From contig JBOGDF010000186.1 of assembly GCA_050701635.1 (NCBI GenBank), positions 1-10,849 on the forward strand: DNA of 10,849 nucleotides. Direction: 5' to 3'. The notes beneath the pieces were generated by a model. The model searched no databases and was not told the DNA's origin. It was given only the letters and a program-made list of their open reading frames with translations. Positions 1 through 6,422 of this stretch are shown here, in pieces. The position numbers and the translations under genes are program-made. This DNA comes from WHSM01 sp050701635. GTDB lineage: Bacteria; Actinomycetota; Actinomycetes; Mycobacteriales; Micromonosporaceae. How positions within the stretch are numbered: the stretch's first letter is position 1; the number at the start of each line of letters is the position of its first letter.

Positions 1-1138
1 CGGCGGGGCCGGCGGCGACCGCCATCGAGCCGGCGCGCAGGTCACCGAGGCGGGGGCCACCCGCGACCACGGCGGTGAACACGCCCTGCATCCGGCCACG
101 CATCTCGTCGGGGGCGTACAGCTGGACGATGGTCTGCCGGTAGACCGCGCTGACCAGGTCGGCGAAGCCGGCGACGCCGAGCAGCAGCACCATCAGCCAC
201 AGCGAGGACGCGTACCAGGCCAGCGCCACCGCGAGCCCCCAGCCGACCACCGCGACGACCAGCGCCACGCCCTGGCGGCGTACCCGGCCGATCCAGCCGG
301 AGAACACCCCGCCGACCACCGAGCCGATCGCGATCGCCGCGAACAGCCAGCCGGCGTACGCCTCGTCGCCGTACCGGGTGGCCGCCACCTCGGGGAACAG
401 CGCCCGCGGCATCGCCAGCACCATCGCCACGATGTCGATCGCGAACGACAGCCACAGCACCGGCCGGGACGCGATGTAGCGCAGCCCCTCGGTCACCGCG
501 CGCAGCCCGCGCCCCACCGGAGCGGCGCCGCCGAGCGGGCGCAGTACGGGCAGTCCGAACGCCGCCCACAGCGCCACCGTGAACAGCACCGCGTCGATCG
601 CGTACGCCACCGCGGTGTTCCAGCGGGCGATCACCAGCCCCGCGATCAGCGGCCCGACGATGCCGCCGACGTTGGACATCGTGAAGTTGAGCGTGTTCGC
701 CGCCGGCACCAACTCCACCGGCACCAGTCGGGGAATGATCGCGGACCGGGTCGGCGCGCTCACCGCGAACCCGACGGACTGCACCGCGACCAGCGCCAGC
801 AGCAGCGGCGGGCTGCGTACCCCCGCGAACGCCTGGACCAGCAGCCCGAGCGTGGCGGCCCACACCACCAGTGAGCTGGCAAGCAGCAGGCGCCGCCGGT
901 CCATCGAGTCGGCCACCGCGCCGCCCCACAGCGCGAACACCAGCAGCGGCACCAGCGCCGCGATCCCGATCAGCCCGACCCAGAACGACGAGCGGGTGAT
1001 CTGGTACATCTGCACCGGGATCGCCACCGCGGTGATCTGGTAGCCGACGAACGACACGCCCTGCCCGATCCACAGCCGGCGGTACCCGTCGTGCCGCAGC
1101 GGGGTGACGTCGACCGCCACGCGCCGCAGCCACCTCAC
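1..1138 (-). CDS. MFS efflux transporter, DHA3/EntS-like (3' end cut by window)
   Basis: Inner-membrane major facilitator, probably a proton-driven drug or small-molecule exporter; the substrate cannot be read from sequence. The frame gives 379 visible residues with no stop, and the C-terminus lies beyond base 1. Relatives are about 410-430 residues, so some 40 are missing. Near the N-terminus is RLWIGQGVSFVGYQIT, typical of the DHA3 group. Motif A, GGAVADSMDRRR, sits at residues 72-83 between TM2 and TM3. APTRSAIIPRLVP at about 128-140 is followed by AANTLNF and GGIVGPLIAG, again DHA3 hallmarks. Further hydrophobic segments alternate with short Arg-rich loops. I chose the GTG at 1138-1136 because it overlaps the pdxH stop (GTGA), which suggests translational coupling. 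An in-frame GTG at 1120 is the alternative. The family call is firm, the role is not. Confidence 0.88.
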   Translation of the reverse strand, partial: MRWLRRVAVDVTPLRHDGYRRLWIGQGVSFVGYQITAVAIPVQMYQITRSSFWVGLIGIAALVPLLVFALWGGAVADSMDRRRLLLASSLVVWAATLGLLVQAFAGVRSPPLLLALVAVQSVGFAVSAPTRSAIIPRLVPVELVPAANTLNFTMSNVGGIVGPLIAGLVIARWNTAVAYAIDAVLFTVALWAAFGLPVLRPLGGAAPVGRGLRAVTEGLRYIASRPVLWLSFAIDIVAMVLAMPRALFPEVAATRYGDEAYAGWLFAAIAIGSVVGGVFSGWIGRVRRQGVALVVAVVGWGLAVALAWYASSLWLMVLLLGVAGFADLVSAVYRQTIVQLYAPDEMRGRMQGVFTAVVAGGPRLGDLRAGSMAVAAGPA

Positions 1139-1788
1139 GGTGCGAGCCGCTCGATCACCCATCCGGAGTCGGTACGCCGATACCGCAGCCGGTCGTGCAT
1201 CCGGTTCTCGCGTCCCTGCCAGAATTCGACGGTCTCCGGCACCACCCGCAGCCCGCCCCAGTGCTCCGGTGGCGGGACGTCCCCGGAGAACCGGTCGGCG
1301 GCTTCCCGCCACGCCCGCTCCAGCTCGTCCCGCGACGGCAGCACCGTGGACTGCGGGCTGGCCCACGCCGCGAGCTGGGCACCGCGCGGCCGCTGCGCGA
1401 AGTACGCCTCGGTCTCGGCGCGCGGGACCCGCTCCACCGCGCCGCACACCACCACCTGCCGGTGCAGCGGATACCAGAAGAAGACCAGGCTGGCGTACGG
1501 GTTCGCCGCGACCTCGGTCGCCTTCCGCGACCGGTAGTTGGTGAACAGCACGAACCCCCGCCGGTCGTACGCCTTCAGCAGCACCGTACGGGCGCTCGGC
1601 CGGCCGTCCGCGCGGGCGGTCGCGAACGTCATCGCGTTCGGCTCGGCGAGCCCGGCGGCGGTCGCGTCGGCGAGCCAGCCAGCGAACTGTTCGGGCCACT
1701 CGGGAGCCAGGTCGGTCTCGGTGAGGCCGCCGAGCGTGTACTCCTGACGCATCCGCGCCAGTGCGGGATCAGGTGTGCTGGAGTTCAC
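1135..1788 (-). CDS. pdxH: Pyridoxamine/pyridoxine 5'-phosphate oxidase
   Basis: FMN-dependent cytosolic oxidase that converts pyridoxine or pyridoxamine 5'-phosphate to PLP, the last step of B6 salvage. Numbered from the upstream ATG at 1797, RTVLLKAYDRRGFVLFTNYR (70-89) and SRKATEVAANP are the FMN/phosphate-binding N-terminal core. RPRGAQLAAWASPQS (137-150) is the usual central motif. The C-terminal signature VEFWQGRENRMHDR (190-203) fits the PdxH PROSITE pattern, and the protein ends IERLAP. Length, 217-220 residues, is normal. Start choice: the ATG at 1797 has GAGG directly against it and no usable ribosome site, whereas the GTG at 1788 has GAGGA (1801-1797) 8 nt upstream, so I prefer the GTG; both give full-length protein. 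The stop overlaps the MFS start. The gene is divergent from citA, with about 220 bp between them. Confidence 0.95.
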   Translation of the reverse strand: MNSSTPDPALARMRQEYTLGGLTETDLAPEWPEQFAGWLADATAAGLAEPNAMTFATARADGRPSARTVLLKAYDRRGFVLFTNYRSRKATEVAANPYASLVFFWYPLHRQVVVCGAVERVPRAETEAYFAQRPRGAQLAAWASPQSTVLPSRDELERAWREAADRFSGDVPPPEHWGGLRVVPETVEFWQGRENRMHDRLRYRRTDSGWVIERLAP

Positions 1789-1945
1789 GCAGTCCATCCT
1801 CGCCAGCTAATGGTCAACTGTCTGCGTGAATATCGTGGATAACACATTGCCCCGGGTGCCTCGCGCGGAAGTTACCGGCCAGGCAAGATGGGCGAAAAGG
1901 TTCACGCGACACACTGCCGGACGAGCCGGCGCCGCACGGGGGAGC

Positions 1946-1962
1946 GGGCCTGCCTCAGGCCC
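1946..1962 (+). promoter_or_regulatory. Short perfect hairpin upstream of citA
   Basis: GGGCCTG (1946-1952) and CAGGCCC (1956-1962) form a 7-bp perfect stem with a 3-nt loop, 54 bases before the citA start. Directly after it, CTGAC (1965-1969) can pair with GTCAG (1981-1985), and GTCA-N4-TGAC (1981-1992) is a small palindrome. It could be an operator in the pdxH-citA divergent region or a 5'-leader structure. I see no convincing -35/-10 pair for citA; TTGACG at 1988-1993 has no matching -10. The rest of the 1789-2015 spacer shows nothing else I can support. Confidence 0.3.
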
Positions 1963-2015
1963 CACTGACCTGAGCGACCCGTCAGAGTTGACGATGAGAC
2001 CCTGGGAGTAGCGAG

Positions 2016-3119
2016 ATGTCCGACTTCAAGCCAGGCCTGGAAGGCGTGATCGCCTTCGAGTCCGAGATCGCCGAGCCCGACAAAGAGGGCGGCGCGCTGC
2101 GCTACCGGGGTGTCAACATCGAGGACCTGATAGGTCACGTCTCGTTCGGCAACGTGTGGGGCCTGCTGGTCGACGGCAAGTTCGGCCCGGGGCTGCCGCC
2201 GGCCGAGCCGTTCCCGGTGCCGGTGCACTCCGGGGACATCCGGGTCGACGTACAGAGCGCGGTGGCGATGCTGGCGCCGTACTGGGGGCTCGACCAGCTG
2301 CTGGACATCACCGACGCGCAGGCCCGGGAAGACCTGGCGCGGGTGTCGGTGACCGCGCTGTCGTTCGTGGCGCAGTCGGCGCGCGGGCTGGGGCTGCCGG
2401 CGGTGCCGCAGAAGGAGATCGACAAGGCCGACACCATCGTGGAGCGGTTCATGAAGCGATGGCGCGGCGAGCCCGACCCGCGCCATGTGAAGGCGGTCGA
2501 CGCGTACTTCATCTCCGCCGCCGAGCACGGCATGAACGCCTCCACCTTCACCACCCGCGTGGTCGCCTCCACCGGCGCCGACGTCGCGGCCTGCATCTCC
2601 GCCGGGGTCGGCGCGCTGTCCGGCCCGCTGCACGGCGGCGCCCCGTCCCGGGTGCTACACATGATCGAGGGCGTGGAGCGTACGGGCGACGCCGAGACGT
2701 ACGTGAAGGACGTGCTGGACCGCGGCGAGCGGCTGATGGGCTTCGGGCACCGGGTGTACCGCGCCGAGGACCCCCGCGCGGCGGTGCTGCGGCGTACCGC
2801 CCGTGAGCTGGGGGCGCCCCGGTTCGAGGTCGCCGAGGCGCTGGAGAAGGCGGCGCTGGCCGAGCTGCAGGCGCGCCGACCGGACCGGGTGCTCGCCACC
2901 AACGTGGAGTTCTGGTCGGCGGTGGTGCTCGACTTCGCCGAGGTGCCGGCGCACATGTTCACCTCGATGTTCACCTGCGCGCGTACCGCCGGGTGGAGCG
3001 CGCACATCCTGGAGCAGAAGAAGCTCAACCGGCTGGTACGCCCCTCCGCCACGTACGTCGGCCCGGGCCCGCGCAAGCCGGACGAGGTCGACGGCTGGGA
3101 TCTGGTCGCCCAGCCGTAG
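2016..3119 (+). CDS. citA: Citrate synthase 2 (actinobacterial CitA type)
   Basis: Condenses oxaloacetate and acetyl-CoA to citrate, the entry to the TCA cycle, in the cytosol. At 367 residues it matches the length and overall sequence of the short actinobacterial citrate synthase 2 (M. tuberculosis CitA, recognised from memory). Visible motifs: GLEGVIAFESEIAEPDKEGG (7-26), ALRYRGVNIEDL (27-38), AAEHGMNASTFT (168-179) with His171, SGPLHGGAPSRV (202-213) with His206, and MGFGHRVYRAEDPR (241-254) with His245. His206 and His245 correspond to pig His274 and His320. The Asp of the classic triad is replaced by Glu298 in TNVEFW, which I recall as normal for this subfamily. GGGAG at 2004-2008 lies 7 nt before the ATG. 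It is divergent from pdxH and followed by a weak hairpin. It is probably monocistronic and may act beside a main GltA elsewhere in the genome. Confidence 0.95.
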   Translation: MSDFKPGLEGVIAFESEIAEPDKEGGALRYRGVNIEDLIGHVSFGNVWGLLVDGKFGPGLPPAEPFPVPVHSGDIRVDVQSAVAMLAPYWGLDQLLDITDAQAREDLARVSVTALSFVAQSARGLGLPAVPQKEIDKADTIVERFMKRWRGEPDPRHVKAVDAYFISAAEHGMNASTFTTRVVASTGADVAACISAGVGALSGPLHGGAPSRVLHMIEGVERTGDAETYVKDVLDRGERLMGFGHRVYRAEDPRAAVLRRTARELGAPRFEVAEALEKAALAELQARRPDRVLATNVEFWSAVVLDFAEVPAHMFTSMFTCARTAGWSAHILEQKKLNRLVRPSATYVGPGPRKPDEVDGWDLVAQP

Positions 3120-3136
3120 CGCCACCACGCATCAGG

Positions 3137-3160
3137 GGAGTCGGTCCGAGGGCCGGCTCC
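3137..3160 (+). terminator. Probable citA terminator
   Basis: GGAGTCGG (3137-3144) pairs with CCGGCTCC (3153-3160), an 8-bp stem with one G-T pair and an 8-nt loop, followed by TTGTTG. It starts 18 bases after the citA stop. The T-tract is short, so termination may be partial. Confidence 0.5.
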
Positions 3161-3228
3161 TTGTTGCTGTGCGCGACACGCCAGTGGCTCTCCCGTACCA
3201 GTGCAAAGTCAGATAGTTTCTACTCGAC

Positions 3229-3254
3229 TCCGAAAGCTGAATGTATCTTTCGGA
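3229..3254. promoter_or_regulatory. 8-bp inverted repeat just upstream of the lectin gene
   Basis: TCCGAAAG (3229-3236) and CTTTCGGA (3247-3254) are perfect inverted copies separated by 10 bases. The element ends 12 bases before the ribosome site (GGAGA, 3266-3270). Its place suggests an operator or a leader hairpin. TAGTTT at 3214-3219 could be the -10, which would place the repeat at or just downstream of the transcription start, but no good -35 is visible. Confidence 0.4.
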
Positions 3255-3276
3255 CATCTCGGGACGGAGACCGCTC

Positions 3277-3777
3277 ATGAATCGGACTCGCACCACCGTC
3301 GTCGCTCTCGCCGCCGCCACCGTGCTCGGCCTACTGCTCACCGGCAGCCCCGCCTCGGCGACCCACCCCTACTCCAGAGCGCGGATCGGCGACGCCGCCG
3401 GCCAGACCTGGGCCACCGCGAACAGCACCAACGACCTCGTCACCATGCGGGCACTGAGCAACAGCTCGGCGCAGGTCTGGGTGTTCGCCGACGCTTCGGT
3501 CGGGGTCCGGGTGCGCAACCTCGCCAACGGCAACTGCCTGGCACCGCCGCGTACCTGGTCCGGCACGAACCCGCCAGTGCTTCACCTGGCGTGCGCCGGG
3601 CGCCCCGCCGAGCAATGGCAGCTGGTAGCGACATCGTCGAGCACGTGGGCGTTCCGCAATGTCGGCGTCCAGGGCCGCTGCATGGCGATCAACCGCTACT
3701 ACTCCCCGCCCCGGCTGTTCCTGGTCCCGTGCAACTACAGCGCCGTGAACCAGCAGTTCCGGCTGCGCGCGTACTGA
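3277..3777 (+). CDS. Secreted ricin B-type beta-trefoil lectin-like protein
   Basis: Small exported protein, 166 residues, probably a carbohydrate binder. A Sec signal peptide is clear: MNRTRT, a hydrophobic core VVALAAATVLGLLL, then SPASA with cleavage likely after Ala28. The mature part of about 138 residues is the size of one beta-trefoil. Three QxW-type motifs, one per expected subdomain, are visible: QVW (66-68), EQW (112-114) and QQF (159-161). Four cysteines (87, 106, 135, 152) fit two intra-repeat disulfides, and GRCMAINRY (133-141) resembles the ricin (K/R)C(L)D segment without its Asp. The ATG at 3277 is chosen because GGAGA (3266-3270) stands 6 nt before it; the in-frame ATG at 3241 would place 12 polar residues before the signal and has no such site. 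There is no attached catalytic domain. The ligand is unknown, and degenerate QxW motifs make true sugar binding uncertain. Confidence 0.8.
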   Translation: MNRTRTTVVALAAATVLGLLLTGSPASATHPYSRARIGDAAGQTWATANSTNDLVTMRALSNSSAQVWVFADASVGVRVRNLANGNCLAPPRTWSGTNPPVLHLACAGRPAEQWQLVATSSSTWAFRNVGVQGRCMAINRYYSPPRLFLVPCNYSAVNQQFRLRAY

Positions 3778-3786
3778 CGGCCTGAC

Positions 3787-3834
3787 GACCCGGCGGACCG
3801 TGCCCCGTGACGGCGCTCACCGGTCCGCCGGGTC
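3787..3834 (+). terminator. Strong hairpin terminator after the lectin gene
   Basis: A 14-bp perfect stem: GACCCGGCGGACCG (3787-3800) with CGGTCCGCCGGGTC (3821-3834). The 20-nt loop can extend pairing through GTGA/TCAC (3807-3810, 3817-3820). There is no U-tract, as is common in actinobacteria. It isolates the lectin gene from serC. The remaining spacer (3835-3933) should hold the serC promoter; only TACGTT at 3861-3866 looks like a -10. Confidence 0.75.
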
Positions 3835-3933
3835 CGGCCACCAGACCCTTTTCCCGGGGGTACGTTGAGCGGGCGAACGGCTCATGGCTGGCAGGGTCGC
3901 CGGCTCCGCTGATCCCCGTAGGAAAGGACCACC

Positions 3934-5061
3934 GTGGCCGACGTGCCCGCGATAGCGATCCCCGAGGACCTCAAGCCCGCCGACGGCCGGTTCGGCGCCG
4001 GCCCCAGCAAGGTGCCCGCCACGGCGGTGGACGCGCTCGCCGCGCACGCGCCGTCCTTCCTCGGGACCTCCCACCGGCAGGCGCCGGTACGCAACCAGGT
4101 CGCCCGGCTGCGGCGCGGCCTGGCCACCCTGTTCAACCTTCCCGACGGGTACGACGTGGTGCTCGGCAACGGCGGCACCACGGCGTTCTGGGAGGTGGCC
4201 GCGTTCGGGCTGATCCGGGACCGCGCCCAGCTGGCGTCGTTCGGCGAGTTCGGCTCCAAGTTCGTCAAGGCGGTGCAGACCGCCCCGTTCCTCGGCGACC
4301 CATCGGTACGCAAAGCCGAGCCGGGCTCGGCTCCCGAGCTGACCGCCGCAGCCGGGGTCGACGCGTACGCCACACCGCACAACGAGACCTCCACCGGCGT
4401 CGCCGTACCGGTACGCCGGGTGGCTGGCGCGGACGACGGTGCGCTGATGCTGCACGACGCGACCAGCGCGGCGGCGGGGATCGAGGTCGACCTCACCGAG
4501 TCGGACGTCTACTACTTCGCGCCGCAGAAGGGGCTAGCCTCCGACGGCGGGCTCTGGATCGCGCTGATGTCGCCGGCGGCGCTGGCCCGGGCCGAGGAGA
4601 TCAAGGCCACCGGGCGCTACATCCCGGCGTTCCTCGACCTGGTGACCGCGATCGACAACTCCCGCAAGGAGCAGACGTACAACACCCCGGCGCTGGCGAC
4701 GATCTTCCTCGCCGCCGAGCAGGTGGACTGGATCAACGCCAACGGCGGGCTGGCCTTCTCGGCGAAGCGCTGCGCGGAGAGCGCCGGCGTGCTGTACGGC
4801 TGGGCCGACCGCTCCGACTTTGCGACCCCGTACGTCACCGACCCCGCGCTGCGCTCCCCCGTGGTCGCCACCATCGACGTCGACGACGCGGTGGACGCTT
4901 CCGTGGTCGCCAAGGTGCTGCGCGCCAACGACATCGTGGACACCGAGCCGTACCGCAAGCTGGGCCGCAACCAGCTGCGGATCGCGCTCTACCCGGCGGT
5001 CGACCCGGCCGACGTGGAGGCGCTCACCCGCTGCATCGACCACGTGGTCGAGCGCCTCTGA
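3934..5061 (+). CDS. serC: Phosphoserine aminotransferase (actinobacterial type)
   Basis: PLP enzyme that transaminates 3-phosphohydroxypyruvate with glutamate to 3-phosphoserine, the second step of serine synthesis; it also acts on the equivalent intermediate in DXP-dependent B6 routes. At 375 residues it has normal length for the actinobacterial subgroup. Motifs: RFGAGPSKVP (19-28) and GTSHRQAPVRN (44-54) near the N-terminus, GNGGTTAFWE (78-87), PHNETSTGV (148-156), HDATSAAAG (174-182) with Asp175 for the PLP ring nitrogen, and YYFAPQKGLASDGG (193-206) with Lys199 as the Schiff-base lysine. YNTPALATIFL follows. GTG start 3934 has AAAGGA (3923-3928) 5 nt upstream. In M. tuberculosis serC is next to the SepH gene; here 4.4 kb of other genes separates them. 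It converges on the peptidase-like gene with 28 bp between the stop codons. Confidence 0.96.
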   Translation: MADVPAIAIPEDLKPADGRFGAGPSKVPATAVDALAAHAPSFLGTSHRQAPVRNQVARLRRGLATLFNLPDGYDVVLGNGGTTAFWEVAAFGLIRDRAQLASFGEFGSKFVKAVQTAPFLGDPSVRKAEPGSAPELTAAAGVDAYATPHNETSTGVAVPVRRVAGADDGALMLHDATSAAAGIEVDLTESDVYYFAPQKGLASDGGLWIALMSPAALARAEEIKATGRYIPAFLDLVTAIDNSRKEQTYNTPALATIFLAAEQVDWINANGGLAFSAKRCAESAGVLYGWADRSDFATPYVTDPALRSPVVATIDVDDAVDASVVAKVLRANDIVDTEPYRKLGRNQLRIALYPAVDPADVEALTRCIDHVVERL

Positions 5062-5079
5062 CTCCCAGGCACCGCGACC

Positions 5080-5112
5080 CCGGCGCCGCTCACCCCAGGG
5101 TGGCGGCGCCGG
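5080..5112. terminator. Bidirectional terminator between serC and the convergent peptidase-like gene
   Basis: CCGGCGCCG (5080-5088) and CGGCGCCGG (5104-5112) form a 9-bp perfect GC stem. The loop contains CACC/GGTG (5091-5094, 5099-5102), which can stack inside. It covers the stop codon of the minus-strand gene (5090-5092). Being symmetric and lying between convergent ends, it can serve both strands. Confidence 0.65.
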
Positions 5113-6364
5113 CGCGCAGGATCAGCAGCAGCTGGGCGGTGATGTCGGCCCGGTTCCGCTCGAACGTCGGGTCGGTGACCTCACCGGTGTTGCCCGGGTC
5201 CATGGTCAACACCGGGGTGTGTACGTGTCCCGCCGGCGTCGCCAACCCGTACGCGTCCCGCAGCAGCGTGTTGCGGTACGCGATCTCGTTCGACAGGTAG
5301 CCGCCACCACCGCCCTGCACCGCGATCGAGCCCTCGGTCGGGCCGTCCGGACGGAACACGGGGGTCGTACTGCCCGCCGGGATCTCCACCACGGAGCGGT
5401 TCACCCTGGCCAGGAACGGCTGCCCGGTCGGCGCCGCCATCGCCTCCAGCGGCAGCGAGCTCGGTACGAACTCCGGCCCGGGGCCGATCCCCGGGAACAC
5501 CACCGGCGCGGTCGACGTACCGCCGCCCCAGATGTTGTTGTTGTCGCCCACCGAGCTGGTGGAGCGCCGGCGCCCGTTCCAGGCTTCGATGTCGAACGCG
5601 TCGGGGCGGCCCTGGCTGACGGTGGCGATCATGTCCGCGCGCTGCCGGCCGGCGGCGTAGTGCGGCCGGAACGCGTCCTCCACCATGCCGCGATCGAAGT
5701 CGGCGTACCGCACCGGGAACACCGCCACCTCGATCTCGACCAGCCGGCCGGCCACTTCGACGATCCGGCCGTCGAGCGGTAGCACTCCCGCGCCGGACGG
5801 GTTGCCGCGCCGGATCTCCTGGTCCAGCAGGAACGGGTCGAACCCGGAGACGAACAGCTTCCGTACGCCCGGAGTGCCCTCGAACCGGCTGGAGGTGATG
5901 CCGCGGGAGACGTACTCCAGGATGCGCTCCAGCGCCGGCCGGTCGACCGCGAAGCCGGGAGTCCACTGCCGCAGCGCGGAGGTCATCGCCAGCCGGGCCC
6001 AGTACAGCGGCCGGTCGTCGCCGCCCGGCAGCGTCGCCCCGGCGGGTGCGCCGTCGCGGGCCCGCTCCACCGCCAGCTCCCACAGCCGCCGGCCGTGCCC
6101 GGTGACCACACCCCGCGCGGCCCGCTCCGACCCGGCGGCGCACAGCGCCTGCTCGAACTGCGCCACGTTGCGGTCGAAGCCGCTGCGTCGCAGCAGCTCG
6201 GTCGCCACCGGCACCGGACCGTCTCCGAGTACGCGGGTCAGCCGCTGCTCCTCGACGGTCAGCGGCACCGCGGTGTCGCGACAGCCGCTGTCCGCCGCCG
6301 CGGTGCCCACCGGCGTGACGACGACGGCGGCGAACGCCACGGCAGTCATGATCAGTCGGCGCAT
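5090..6364 (-). CDS. Secreted pyroglutamyl-peptidase-I-like protein with Ser in place of catalytic Cys
   Basis: 424 residues. A signal peptide (MRRLIMTAVAFAAVVVTPVG...TAAA) is probably cut after Ala24. Residues 25-165 are a mainly helical region I do not recognise, with the protein's only cysteines (28 and 75). From 168 on it resembles pyroglutamyl peptidase I (MEROPS C15): KLFVSGFDPF (169-178), NPSG (188-191), VAVFPVRY (213-220), FDIEAWN (257-263) with Glu260 matching the catalytic Glu, then GGGYLSNEIAYR (353-364) matching the GTYLCN active-site strand but with Ser358 for Cys, and GHVHTPVL (379-386) with His382 matching the catalytic His. The family is usually about 215 residues and cytosolic. 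Start ATG 6364 has GGAGG 4 nt upstream. It lies 58 bp after the PucR-type gene on the same strand. It could be a serine variant of the peptidase, or an inactive binding protein. Fold assignment is by motifs seen by eye. Confidence 0.72.
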   Translation of the reverse strand: MRRLIMTAVAFAAVVVTPVGTAAADSGCRDTAVPLTVEEQRLTRVLGDGPVPVATELLRRSGFDRNVAQFEQALCAAGSERAARGVVTGHGRRLWELAVERARDGAPAGATLPGGDDRPLYWARLAMTSALRQWTPGFAVDRPALERILEYVSRGITSSRFEGTPGVRKLFVSGFDPFLLDQEIRRGNPSGAGVLPLDGRIVEVAGRLVEIEVAVFPVRYADFDRGMVEDAFRPHYAAGRQRADMIATVSQGRPDAFDIEAWNGRRRSTSSVGDNNNIWGGGTSTAPVVFPGIGPGPEFVPSSLPLEAMAAPTGQPFLARVNRSVVEIPAGSTTPVFRPDGPTEGSIAVQGGGGGYLSNEIAYRNTLLRDAYGLATPAGHVHTPVLTMDPGNTGEVTDPTFERNRADITAQLLLILRAGAATLG

Positions 6365-6390
6365 GATTCCTCCCCAAGGTCGCTGCAGGA

Positions 6391-6419
6391 ACCCTGCCGC
6401 GTACGCCTCGGTAGGTCAA
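6391..6419 (-). promoter_or_regulatory. Possible promoter for the peptidase-like gene
   Basis: On the minus strand TTGACC (6419-6414) is followed after 17 bases by CAGGGT (6396-6391), close to the actinobacterial -10 TAGRNT. Transcription from it would start near 6384, leaving a leader of about 20 nt that includes GGAGG. The gene could therefore be expressed apart from the regulator upstream. Confidence 0.35.
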
Positions 6420-6422
6420 CCG

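Noticed and set aside
42..1133. 363-residue minus-strand open frame
   Set aside because: It is an Arg/Gly/Ala-rich out-of-frame shadow. The neighbouring minus frame gives a clean MFS transporter.
1834..1842. DnaA-box-like TTATCCACG (minus strand) between pdxH and citA
   Set aside because: A single 8/9 match to the E. coli box, with two mismatches to the actinobacterial TTGTCCACA form; no cluster and no origin genes nearby.
1946..1992. Riboswitch or attenuator ahead of citA
   Set aside because: Only short local hairpins; no recognisable aptamer core, leader peptide or alternate terminator structure.
3201..3785. 194-residue plus-strand frame overlapping the lectin
   Set aside because: Different frame from the signal-peptide-bearing lectin; His/Arg/Pro-rich without motifs.
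3807..5300. 497-residue plus-strand open frame over serC
   Set aside because: Arg/Gly/Pro-rich shadow of serC, continuing antisense into the next gene.
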